From the IMG/VR virus record IMGVR_UViG_3300009509_000539, positions 1 through 54,366 of that record: DNA of 54,366 nt; one strand, 5' to 3'. The translations under genes and the position numbers were made by a program. Numbering within the stretch: the stretch's first letter is position 1; each line of letters opens with the position of its first letter. The stretch comes from a virus. Shown here piece after piece: positions 5,922-13,837 of the stretch. Below the pieces are notes generated by a model, which was given only the letters and a program-made list of their open reading frames with translations, did not search any database and was not told the origin of the DNA.

Positions 5922-8643
5922 CCACACGATAGGTTCCATTGGCGATAGTATCATTTCGCCGAGAGAGATAATCCAAGCTACTAAGGAGGCGGGCCAGTCG
6001 GCTGTAGCTGTTACTGACCATGGTTCGTTTTCTAGGCTTTGGGAAACCTACAAAGTGGCAAAGAAAGCCGGCATCAAGTTAATTGCCGGTTGTGAATGCT
6101 ATTTTGTTGATGATGCAGATGATGAGGATGACGTTGCCTTTCGACATTTGGTTCTGTTAGCGAAGAATCAAAAAGGATATCAAAATCTTCTAACTCTCAA
6201 TAAGCGGGGATTTGACAAACAAGCTGTTGCTTTTAAGCGGGCAGTTCCACGCATCGATTGGAAGATGCTTGAAGAGTTCCATGAGGGTCTGATTTGTACA
6301 TCAGCTTGTGGTAATGGGCTGGTTGCACAATATATAATGCGTGACCAGCTGGAGGAAGCGAAGGAAGCTGCGCTTCGTTTACAAGGAATCTTTGGTGACG
6401 ATTTTTGTTTAGAGCTACAGCCGCATAATCTCCAGCGCCGTGCTTCTGGTTATTCTGGTCCAGTGAACCAGCAGAAGATCAATATGGCGCTGAAGAAGAT
6501 TGGGCAGGAAACTAGTATTCGCTGTATCGTGGCGACGGATGCTCATTACGTCAAGAAAGAGCATCACAAGGGTCATGATGTCTATTTATGTATCGCTTCT
6601 AGCCAGCCTATCAATTCTGGCTCTCGTTTGCGGTACGACAAACATGAATTCTACGTCAAAAATGCAGATGAAGTGTATGGATATTTCACTCGTCATATGA
6701 AAATGTGGGGCGAAGAATTCATAGAATCGCTGTTTGAGAACGCTGTGTACTATGCCAATCAGTGTGAGATGGCTGATTGGATTAATCCAGAGGTAAGTAC
6801 AGGCGAAAAATCCCAGCTCCCTGAGTTTCCGTACAAGGATGAGCCGGATTATGAGGAGTTTCAGTGGTGGCAGAGTAGTAAAAGTGAGTACGACATCAAA
6901 GAATTCAAGAAATCTGACATTCCAGAGGATGCTCAGTTCTATCGATACCGTACTGAGAGGGGTTTGGTCCAGAAGATTGACCAGAATAAAATACCGGTTG
7001 CCGATCTTAACGAGTGTATCCAGCAATCATTGGAGGAATTCGATGTTTTTGAGTATCGTGGGTTCTCATCCTATATGCTTATCACTGCTGACTTCCTCAA
7101 TTGGTGCAGGAGAAACAGCATTGCGATTGGACCTGGCCGTGGATCTGTTGGTGGTAGCCTTACCGCGTATGCAAATGGTATCCATCAAGCCTATCCAAAG
7201 CGATATCAGTTGATTTTTGCTCGCTTCCTTAATAAATACAAAGAAGCTTATCCTGATATCGATAATGACATTGCACCTTCTGGCCGTAATAAGCTACATG
7301 ACTACTTGCGCAGTAAGTATGGTGAGGAGAATGTGGCTCACGTTTCGAATATCAACACTATTACACCGAAGGTTTACGCTCGGGATATCGCACGTATATT
7401 CGAATTTGGGGAAAATGGCCGTAGCGCTGCCGCAGAAATCGGTAATAATATCGCTGATTCTATTCCAGATGATATAAAGACTGTTAAAAAAGCCCTATCT
7501 GATGCTCCTCTGTTCGCTGAATATGCCAAACAGTATCCAGAATTAGCGGAGTTTGCTGAATTGTTGTGTGGAAAGCCAAGAGCTTGGTCTACACATGCTG
7601 GTGGTATCGTTATTTCAAAGCGCCCGTTGGAGGGATTGGTTCCACTGCGCCGTGATACTTCTGGTGCTCTAGTGCTGGAGTACGATAAAGAGCTAGCAGA
7701 AGAAAATGGCCTGGTTAAAATCGATACATTAGGCTTGGAGACTTTGGATATCATCGGCGAAACATATAATCTCGTCAGAGAATCTGGCAAAGAAGTGCCA
7801 CAAGAACCCTTTGATTATGAGATAACTGATGATAAATCATACCAACTCATTGGTGAAGGTGATACTTTTGGTGTTTTCCAGCTAGGATCTACTGCGGTTC
7901 CTGTTTGCAAGAAAGTCAAACCGAGGACCGTAGCGGATATTGCATTGGTTTCTGCTCTAGTGCGCCCCGCGGCAAAGGATACCATTCCCGATCTGCTCAA
8001 GGTTAGGAATGGTGAAGAAGAAATGACACTAATGCATCCCACTTTGCATCGCGCATTTGCGGGAACATATGGTTATGGTTTGTATGAAGAGAGTTTGATG
8101 TACCTTGCGCAGGACGTTGCTGGCTGGGATCTGCACGATGCAGACAAGTTGCGCAAGCTTACCAAGGAGAAAGGTAAGAATCCGGAGAAAGTGAAGCAGT
8201 GGAGAGGTGAGTTTATCGAGGGTGCGGTCAAGAACAAGTCCCTTTCCGAAGAGACAGCAACGAAAATCTGGGATGAGACAATAGCACAGTTCGGCGGTTA
8301 CGGGTTTAACAGGAGTTTGTACTTTTCTGAATCGGTTGATATATTCACTTCAGAAGGAGAGTTCATAGCCTCAAAGCCAATCCAAGATGTTCAGCCTGGA
8401 GAATTCGTTCGGTCAAGAGATGAAGATACGGGCGAGGATATTTACATCGAGGTGATTGGCAAACACGATCATGGAGAGTTGGAGGTGGTTGAGGTAGAGC
8501 TTGAAACTGGAGAAAAGGTACGATGCACAATGAATCACAAATTCAGGACAGTAGAAACAGGAGAGATGTTACCATTACATCAGATTCTCAAGGACGGACT
8601 GTCTATTGTTGTAAGCGATGTCACAAAAACTTCTGGGATCTGA
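5896..8643 (+). CDS. dnaE: DNA polymerase III alpha, N-terminal part fused to split-intein N half
   Basis: Replicative DNA polymerase of the bacterial C family. Residues 1-806 are polymerase and 807-915 are the N half of a split intein. The PHP domain is at the N-terminus with metal ligands retained (H8, H10, D17, D41, H42 and a later TDAHY), so proofreading by PHP is possible. The palm has GPGRGSVGGS, D454 and D456 in PDIDND, and D610 in KIDTLGL, which match the three catalytic Asp. The start is GTG at 5896 after GAGG. The polymerase stops at GYGFNR, and the next residues (Ser-Leu, then SVDIFTSEG) begin an intein. The rest of the polymerase is encoded from 9907, so an active enzyme of about 1256 residues requires protein trans-splicing. 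Confidence 0.93.
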   Translation: MRDYVSLHNHTIGSIGDSIISPREIIQATKEAGQSAVAVTDHGSFSRLWETYKVAKKAGIKLIAGCECYFVDDADDEDDVAFRHLVLLAKNQKGYQNLLTLNKRGFDKQAVAFKRAVPRIDWKMLEEFHEGLICTSACGNGLVAQYIMRDQLEEAKEAALRLQGIFGDDFCLELQPHNLQRRASGYSGPVNQQKINMALKKIGQETSIRCIVATDAHYVKKEHHKGHDVYLCIASSQPINSGSRLRYDKHEFYVKNADEVYGYFTRHMKMWGEEFIESLFENAVYYANQCEMADWINPEVSTGEKSQLPEFPYKDEPDYEEFQWWQSSKSEYDIKEFKKSDIPEDAQFYRYRTERGLVQKIDQNKIPVADLNECIQQSLEEFDVFEYRGFSSYMLITADFLNWCRRNSIAIGPGRGSVGGSLTAYANGIHQAYPKRYQLIFARFLNKYKEAYPDIDNDIAPSGRNKLHDYLRSKYGEENVAHVSNINTITPKVYARDIARIFEFGENGRSAAAEIGNNIADSIPDDIKTVKKALSDAPLFAEYAKQYPELAEFAELLCGKPRAWSTHAGGIVISKRPLEGLVPLRRDTSGALVLEYDKELAEENGLVKIDTLGLETLDIIGETYNLVRESGKEVPQEPFDYEITDDKSYQLIGEGDTFGVFQLGSTAVPVCKKVKPRTVADIALVSALVRPAAKDTIPDLLKVRNGEEEMTLMHPTLHRAFAGTYGYGLYEESLMYLAQDVAGWDLHDADKLRKLTKEKGKNPEKVKQWRGEFIEGAVKNKSLSEETATKIWDETIAQFGGYGFNRSLYFSESVDIFTSEGEFIASKPIQDVQPGEFVRSRDEDTGEDIYIEVIGKHDHGELEVVEVELETGEKVRCTMNHKFRTVETGEMLPLHQILKDGLSIVVSDVTKTSGI
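8314..8643 (+). other. Split intein N-half (IntN) in DnaE
   Basis: Residues 807-915 of the upstream dnaE product. Ser1-Leu2 and SVDIFTSEG correspond to intein block A, and VRCTMNHKF to block B (the usual TxxH, here TMNH). The segment ends near DGLSIVV, typical of the end of an N-intein, and stops at 8643. The first residue is Ser rather than the common Cys. The host site, GYGFNR before and SHATLYS after, lies 4 residues downstream of the Y/CFNKSH site used by the cyanobacterial DnaE split intein. Confidence 0.85.
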
Positions 8644-9569
8644 GCAAGGCCGAAACTCATATAATTGAGTGTAAAGCTAAGTTCGATCAGTTACCAGAAG
8701 GTATTGATTTTGTGGTTTGTAAGATATGTGGGTGGCACGCTAAGAGACTGTCTGGTCATCTACATAAAGAGCATGGGATTGATTCGTCTGAATATAATAA
8801 TCCGGTCCTTTGTGAGACTTCAAAGAAGAAGTACGAGGCAGTTGCTCAAGATAATGGTAATTGGATTGAGAAGGCCAAGGCTCGCGGAGAGGATCTTGCA
8901 GAGTACAGAAAGAAAATGGGTAAGGCTCTTAGTGAGTCAATTATATCCAATCCAGAAGATCGAAAGCGTCGAGCGAAGGTGATGGCTGGCGTGAACAAAT
9001 CGGAAGTTATGCGCAAGAAAGCCTCCGAAACAGCTAAGAAAACATCAGCGCGAGAAGATGTACAGGAGAAACGGGCGGCGCAGTTAAAACGGTGGAGAGA
9101 CGAAAATCCAGATAAGTTTTTCAATCAATGTACAAGCAGGATGCTCAGGCCACACTGGCATAGCAAACCAGAGTCTTTGTTGTATGATGTTGTTAGTGAT
9201 AGAGATAACTACAAATTCAAACAAAATCAGGTGGTAAAGTCGAACACGTTTATTTCTAAATCGAAACGAAAACAGGTAGACATCGGAGATAAATCAAGGC
9301 GTGTGTATATTGAATATGATGGCAAACTACATTTTATTCAAACCCGATTAAACCAACTACAGAAAGTTCAGGAAAAGGATCGTCTGTTAGATGAACATAT
9401 CAAGAAACATAGTTGGGTTTTGATTAGGGTGGGATATGATCAATTTTCGTATCGTAAATCGGATTATGGTTTTAAGAAAAAATGTCTTGATAGAGTATTT
9501 GGTATTCTCGACAACCCAACACCAGGGGTTCATTATATAGGAGAGGTTTATGTTTCAAGAGATAGGTGA
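8523..9569 (+). CDS. Homing endonuclease, Vsr-like/EDxHD type, inside the fractured dnaE
   Basis: Encodes a 348-residue protein between the two halves of dnaE and in a different frame. Two zinc-finger-like parts are near the N-terminus: CKRCHK with later H and C, and CKICGWHAKRLSGHLHKEHG, which resembles MucR-type fingers. A long basic helical linker follows. The C-terminal third looks like a Vsr/PD-(D/E)XK nuclease: PESLLYDVV, KQVDIGDKSRRVYIEYDGKLHF, then KDRLLDEHIKKHSW and VLIRVGYDQF. The ATG at 8523 overlaps the IntN coding by 121 bases, with AAGG just upstream; it overlaps the downstream gene by 20. This fits the 'fractured gene' arrangement in which a free-standing Vsr-like endonuclease spreads a split intein. 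The exact start is uncertain. Confidence 0.82.
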   Translation: MHNESQIQDSRNRRDVTITSDSQGRTVYCCKRCHKNFWDLSKAETHIIECKAKFDQLPEGIDFVVCKICGWHAKRLSGHLHKEHGIDSSEYNNPVLCETSKKKYEAVAQDNGNWIEKAKARGEDLAEYRKKMGKALSESIISNPEDRKRRAKVMAGVNKSEVMRKKASETAKKTSAREDVQEKRAAQLKRWRDENPDKFFNQCTSRMLRPHWHSKPESLLYDVVSDRDNYKFKQNQVVKSNTFISKSKRKQVDIGDKSRRVYIEYDGKLHFIQTRLNQLQKVQEKDRLLDEHIKKHSWVLIRVGYDQFSYRKSDYGFKKKCLDRVFGILDNPTPGVHYIGEVYVSRDR

Positions 9570-9906
9570 ATTACAAGGAGGTTTAGTTCCTGATCCTGAT
9601 AAAGAGATTAGTATAGATTCGTTTGTTGAACAATATAAAGAGCGTGCAAAGGAAGCATGTCAAGAGAAAGGATGGTCAGAAGATGTCTGGAGGACATTAG
9701 CTGAGATTTGGGCACAGACTGATATGGATATTTTTCGTGATGTAGCTTATAGTATCAACGGATCGGTGAGGGATGCTATCATTAAACTGGCAAAAAAATC
9801 CAATATCAAAACGGTGCGTCCAGTTGAAAAAGCACAGACATATGATCTTGAGGTGGCCCACCCAGATCATCAGTATTATCTGTCTAATGGGATGTTAACC
9901 AGTAAT
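9550..9906 (+). other. Split intein C-half (IntC) in DnaE
   Basis: The last 25 or so residues show block F (TYDLEVAHPDHQYYLSN) and block G (GMLTSN followed by Ser). The penultimate residue is Ser, not the common His. The half is about 119 residues, far longer than the usual 35-45, because about 80 helical residues precede the block F region. That extra part does not look like polymerase. Confidence 0.82.
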
Positions 9907-11259
9907 AGTCACGCCACCTTGTATAGCATGATTTCATTCCATACGGCGTACCTCAAAGCGAATTACCCCATTGAATTCCTGGTAGCGAACCTGATGTCCG
10001 AGGTTCGGTCCAATGCTAAGGCTGCTAGGGACAACATAACCAAGATTAAGAACGAGATTAGAGCCAGACGTGTGAAGATTGTGCCCCCAGATGTCAATAA
10101 ATCAGGGCTTTCATGGAAGATTGTGGACGATAGAACGCTCATGACTGGCCTAGATTCCCTGAAATTCATGGGTAAGGATGCTATTCCTGAGCTAATTGAG
10201 AAGCGTCCATTCAGTGATTATCAAGATCTAATCTATAGAACCCATTCTCAGAAAGTTCGGTCCCCTAGTATTCAGGCAATGGCTGCATCTGGCAGTCTAG
10301 ATTCGTTTGGAATGGACCGGAAGATCATGTATCACTACGCATCTGACTATCGCGCAAAGCTGCGTAGTCATATGGCCCGCTTGGACAGGGCTTGGGCTAA
10401 GAAATGGGCTGAAGAAAACGATTATGTCAAGGATTCTGATGAGCTTGGTGACTTCTGGAGAGACAAATTCGGCACTCGTTACGAGCCGCCTCCCCCTCCA
10501 GATGATCGGAAGACTGCCCATTTAGCTGAGTTTCACTATCCTTTCCCGGATGAGACACCGTGGACGGTACAAGAACGATTCGCTCTAGAGGAATATTACA
10601 TGGGCGAAGGTATCTCGGGGGATACTTTTGAGCGATACCCAGACTTCTTTGATAGGAAGAAGTCTGTTCCATTCGCTGCACTACCAGAAGCATTCCCTTG
10701 GAGCCTTCAACATGAGGATGAGCGCACCAATCGCAAAGCAAATACACATTACCTTGCTAATCATAAGATGAGACCAATGGAGGCTGTCATCGTTGGTATG
10801 TTTGTCTTCGTGGTAAAAAACGAGGAGTCGCCTATTTTCGGAAAAGAGATGGCCAGATTTACCATTCAAGATCCTTGGGGTGATGAATCTACATTGCTCG
10901 CTTTCCCAGAGGGCTGGGAGGAGATGAAGAATCGAATTGGGAAAGAGTTATCGAATGGTCAGAAGATTGAGCCGGGACTAGCAATCAGATTTATTGGGCA
11001 GTTTCAATGGGAAACCGAGCACACAACATCTTTTGTGCTGGGTGATATATTGGATTTTAAAGCGCCTCCGAGTCTTCCCGAGGACTATCGATGTTCTAAG
11101 ATGGTAAAGATGCCGAGAACTAAGAAAGTTAAAGCAGAAGAGATAAGTTCATCTACAATGAGCGATGTCTTGGAACAATTAGAAGATGAAATGCTGGATA
11201 ACGGGTTATCTTCTGTAGATGATGAAGATGATGAGGTTGATAGTTACGATTTTAGTTGA
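9550..11259 (+). CDS. dnaE: Split-intein C half fused to DNA polymerase III alpha C-terminal part
   Basis: Residues 1-119 contain the C half of the intein, ending in Asn119. Residues 120-569 are the polymerase from SHATLYSMISFHTAYLKANY onward. The extein carries the finger/tandem HhH-type region (MAASGSLDSFGMDR), an OB-fold segment near residues 415-505 (VIVGMFVFVVKNEESPIFGK) and an acidic tail (DDEDDEVDSYDFS). The start is well marked: AGGAGAGG lies 3 bases before the ATG, so this half is translated independently. Trans-splicing to the 5896-8643 product would join GYGFNR to SHATLYS. The polymerase total of about 1256 residues is normal for DnaE. Confidence 0.92.
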   Translation: MFQEIGELQGGLVPDPDKEISIDSFVEQYKERAKEACQEKGWSEDVWRTLAEIWAQTDMDIFRDVAYSINGSVRDAIIKLAKKSNIKTVRPVEKAQTYDLEVAHPDHQYYLSNGMLTSNSHATLYSMISFHTAYLKANYPIEFLVANLMSEVRSNAKAARDNITKIKNEIRARRVKIVPPDVNKSGLSWKIVDDRTLMTGLDSLKFMGKDAIPELIEKRPFSDYQDLIYRTHSQKVRSPSIQAMAASGSLDSFGMDRKIMYHYASDYRAKLRSHMARLDRAWAKKWAEENDYVKDSDELGDFWRDKFGTRYEPPPPPDDRKTAHLAEFHYPFPDETPWTVQERFALEEYYMGEGISGDTFERYPDFFDRKKSVPFAALPEAFPWSLQHEDERTNRKANTHYLANHKMRPMEAVIVGMFVFVVKNEESPIFGKEMARFTIQDPWGDESTLLAFPEGWEEMKNRIGKELSNGQKIEPGLAIRFIGQFQWETEHTTSFVLGDILDFKAPPSLPEDYRCSKMVKMPRTKKVKAEEISSSTMSDVLEQLEDEMLDNGLSSVDDEDDEVDSYDFS

Positions 11260-11267
11260 GGATTTTT

Positions 11268-12020
11268 ATGAGATGCATGTCTTGTGGTGCAGACATCCCG
11301 CCTGAGTGGGTGAATGCCATACAGCGCAACGAATGTCCCGGATGTGGTGGCGAAATCATGTCTGGTCCGACTCAAGAGCTATTGAAAGATCTTACTGAAG
11401 CTTTGGAGAGAATGCCCAATGATCCGCAGGGTGTGGCTGGTTGGCTTCTATCTAATTATCGGTTTCAAAAAATGGGTTCTGGAGAACCTGTTGAGAAATT
11501 CCATCGCAAGGGTGGTAATTCTCCACGAGATGTTGATGGAAACAATCTCAAAGTTGATCCTACGTATAATGAATTTATCAGACGGAATGAAGCTAGTGGA
11601 TTGGTTGCCCGTGGAGAGGAGCTAGCCAAACTAAAGCATTCTCAGGACGGAAAGCTGGCAGAGTTTGCTTCTATGATTCAGAGCGTGGGCGATCCGTATG
11701 GTGATGATACTGTTTCTAATCAATCTCAAGAAGAAGAAAATGCCAACGCAGATGATCAGAAAGCGTATTTGGAATTGCAGGCGGCGGGATATGATCCATT
11801 TGCCCAAAATAAGACTGGAGGAATTGTTGATTTGTCACAAGCTATCAATCCCCAGGATGTGGTCAATCTCATGACAAAAGGGCAGGAAGCTCCCTTAAAA
11901 GAAGAAGTGATGTTGGCTCAGACTCAAGAAGGTCGCAATTATCTACAGAGAGATCGTTTCAAGAGAATGAAGGCACAGGATGCAATCTCTGGAGGTGGTG
12001 GAGGAGCATTTAGGAGATAA
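11268..12020 (+). CDS. Zinc-ribbon protein of unknown function, 250 aa
   Basis: The N-terminus has a zinc ribbon made of C3-x2-C6 and C23-x2-C26 (CMSCG and CPGCG). The rest is hydrophilic and helical with no recognisable enzyme motif. The C-terminal tail (RFKRMKAQDA, then GGGGGAFRR) closely resembles the tail of the next gene product. The start at 11268 is supported by GAGGA upstream; a TTG at 11256 is possible but weaker. It directly follows dnaE, so an accessory replication or transcription role is likely but not shown. Confidence 0.6.
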   Translation: MRCMSCGADIPPEWVNAIQRNECPGCGGEIMSGPTQELLKDLTEALERMPNDPQGVAGWLLSNYRFQKMGSGEPVEKFHRKGGNSPRDVDGNNLKVDPTYNEFIRRNEASGLVARGEELAKLKHSQDGKLAEFASMIQSVGDPYGDDTVSNQSQEEENANADDQKAYLELQAAGYDPFAQNKTGGIVDLSQAINPQDVVNLMTKGQEAPLKEEVMLAQTQEGRNYLQRDRFKRMKAQDAISGGGGGAFRR

Positions 12021-12021
12021 T

Positions 12022-12267
12022 ATGGTTGTGACAAGATTTAGTCATAGAGGTGAGGACCAAGAGACTCTTGAATGGTTGGAGAAACTTGCCAATCAGAATA
12101 ACGTAACAGATGCAGATGTCGAAGAAGCTCTTGCCGAATATGACAAGCAAGAAGAAGAGAAACGCTCTCTTAATGATTCATACGAGATGAGGCGCGAGCG
12201 ATACAAGCGTGAGAAAGCCAAGGAAGGTCTTGAGTCCGGCACTGGTGGATTCAGGAGGGCCAAATGA
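12022..12267 (+). CDS. Hypothetical small charged protein, 81 aa
   Basis: I do not recognise this protein. It is highly charged and probably helical (DADVEEALAEYDKQEEEKR), ending in RERYKREKAKEGLES and GTGGFRRAK. That tail resembles the end of the preceding protein. AGGAGA sits 5 bases before the ATG at 12022, which is preferred to an ATG at 11980 lying inside the previous gene. Its TGA overlaps the next ATG. Confidence 0.6.
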   Translation: MVVTRFSHRGEDQETLEWLEKLANQNNVTDADVEEALAEYDKQEEEKRSLNDSYEMRRERYKREKAKEGLESGTGGFRRAK

Positions 12268-12953
12268 ATCAGGAAGAACTACAAGAGAGGGTTAACAATG
12301 CGGCTGATGCAATTATCGAAGCATTAACTGATGTTGGTATTCCGCAAGTAAAAGCTAGGAAGTTTGCCGAGAAGTTTACTTTACACTTCATCGAGAAAGC
12401 TGCTTGGACCATACCGAGCATGAAAGAGCTTAGGGATCTAGAGAAAGAGTACATCGGCACAGGAATGGATATCTGGAGTGTGGTTGCTAACGTCTGCAAA
12501 CCTTTATGTCTTAGTTATGCAGAACGAGTTCGTTATTTTCTCAATGAATTTCCAGATAATTTATCAGAAGACGATGCTGCTAAGTTCAAGGAAGATCTCG
12601 AAGCTTTGGAAGAGTTTGAGACGATGTGCAGTGATGGATGTCCAGTTACTGATGAGCATCGTGAGTTGTTGAATGTATTAGCTCAGGGTATTGAGCCCCC
12701 TGCTTTTCCTGGAGTGCGTGGAGTTACACCAGAGGAAGTTGAGCAGTTCAAGGTTCTAGGTAAGAAGTTTGGTCTCTCGGATGAAGAAATTAAACTTCGC
12801 ATTCAGGTTACTGATTATTCTACATATAAGTCTAGGATTGATAGAATACTAGAGGTACAGAAGATTGTCGATGCTCGTAAAGAGAAGAATCTCAAAGCGC
12901 TTGATCGTAAGCAGCATCATGGGATGAACATGAACCGATTCTACAGGGAGTAA
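12264..12953 (+). CDS. Hypothetical helical protein, 229 aa
   Basis: I do not recognise this protein. It is almost entirely helical and acidic in the centre (LSEDDAAKFKEDLEALEEFE), with three Cys residues that do not form a clear metal motif and a basic end (KNLKALDRKQHHGMNMNRF). A segment near residue 155 (TPEEVEQFKVLGKKFGLSDEEI) could be a small helix-turn-helix-like fold. It overlaps the preceding gene as ATGA and leads into genes near recA, so a recombination or replication accessory role is possible. Confidence 0.6.
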   Translation: MNQEELQERVNNAADAIIEALTDVGIPQVKARKFAEKFTLHFIEKAAWTIPSMKELRDLEKEYIGTGMDIWSVVANVCKPLCLSYAERVRYFLNEFPDNLSEDDAAKFKEDLEALEEFETMCSDGCPVTDEHRELLNVLAQGIEPPAFPGVRGVTPEEVEQFKVLGKKFGLSDEEIKLRIQVTDYSTYKSRIDRILEVQKIVDARKEKNLKALDRKQHHGMNMNRFYRE

Positions 12954-12954
12954 G

Positions 12955-13428
12955 ATGGCCAGAGGAAAGCCCATACCTAATATCCGTATCATTGATAACA
13001 AGAAAGTCTGGGTAACTCCAGATGAGTTTCGATACTACGAAGAGATTTGTAAGGGATATGACCGTCCAAACTTCAATGGAAAGGATTTGTTTCAGGATCA
13101 TTTTGAGGTGAATGACGACGGGGTTATCATCTTTGTCAAGCCGCCGCATAAGAAGTATTCATCTATGGAGGTTTACACTTTCCTGATAAGCCTACAGGTG
13201 AACCAGATACTACGTATAATTCAAGAAGAGATAGCCTCCTTGATAAGGGAAGCTGAGGAAAAGTTCAAGGAGAAGGCTGCTGAGATGAATACCGCAATGG
13301 AACGAATGAATTCATTGATAGAAGAAGTCGAGCGTCTGAAGGAGAATGGGTTTAAAACCAACTCCAACAAGGGACGTAAGACCGATGACGGAAGAGTTAA
13401 CGCAGGAACAGAAGGATCAAGTAGCTGA
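12955..13428 (+). CDS. Conserved-looking phage protein with C-terminal coiled coil, 157 aa
   Basis: The first 80 residues contain a globular part with FNGKDLFQDHFEVNDDGVII and FVKPPHKKYSSMEV, a pattern I associate with small uncharacterised phage proteins near recombination genes. From about residue 90 to 130 there is a strong coiled coil (REAEEKFKEKAAEMNTAMER). The C-terminus is Ser/Gly/Asn-rich and looks disordered. It starts 1 base after the stop of the gene before it. No enzyme function is visible. Confidence 0.65.
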   Translation: MARGKPIPNIRIIDNKKVWVTPDEFRYYEEICKGYDRPNFNGKDLFQDHFEVNDDGVIIFVKPPHKKYSSMEVYTFLISLQVNQILRIIQEEIASLIREAEEKFKEKAAEMNTAMERMNSLIEEVERLKENGFKTNSNKGRKTDDGRVNAGTEGSSS

Positions 13429-13837
13429 CCTTCTGGGTAATTACGAGCAGAAATATCATAAGATACTTCTAGAGTTAGATTCATTGTCTCAGGGCACATT
13501 CGATGAGGATGAGTCTTCGAGCCGAGCGGCTATGTGCTTGATAACACAGTCAGCTTTATTATCTGATTTGGCCGCTGCTGATTTACGATCAAGGTCGTTA
13601 AAGCGTGATATAGATTTCGCAAAGGCGAAAGCCTACGCAGAACTTAAGAATAATCCTCCCGATGGGAAGAAGATTACCGAGAGTGCGTTGGCCCAGCTCA
13701 TAGTCACAGATGATGAAGTACAGCGCGTATCCAAAGAGCAAATTGAAGCTGAAAGAGATTACAAATATCTAGCTAACATTCATGCTCTTCTTAAAGAAGC
13801 GCATCTTACTTTTAGGTCTGTTAAAAAAGGAGTATAA
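13385..13837 (+). CDS. Probable recombination mediator, UvsY-like, 150 aa
   Basis: A helical, charged protein directly upstream of the RecA/UvsX gene. T4 UvsY is 137 residues, loads UvsX on gp32-coated ssDNA and has a similar layout: an N-terminal coiled coil, a basic middle (SLKRDIDFAKAKAYAEL), a segment TESALAQLIVTDDEVQRVSK, and a final helix before a short basic tail. The T4 protein has a comparable KSEMKTVLSADKDVL segment. Similarity is by pattern and gene context, not proven. The ATG at 13385 overlaps the gene before it; an ATG at 13346 is the alternative. The stop overlaps the RecA start (TAATG). Confidence 0.5.
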   Translation: MTEELTQEQKDQVADLLGNYEQKYHKILLELDSLSQGTFDEDESSSRAAMCLITQSALLSDLAAADLRSRSLKRDIDFAKAKAYAELKNNPPDGKKITESALAQLIVTDDEVQRVSKEQIEAERDYKYLANIHALLKEAHLTFRSVKKGV

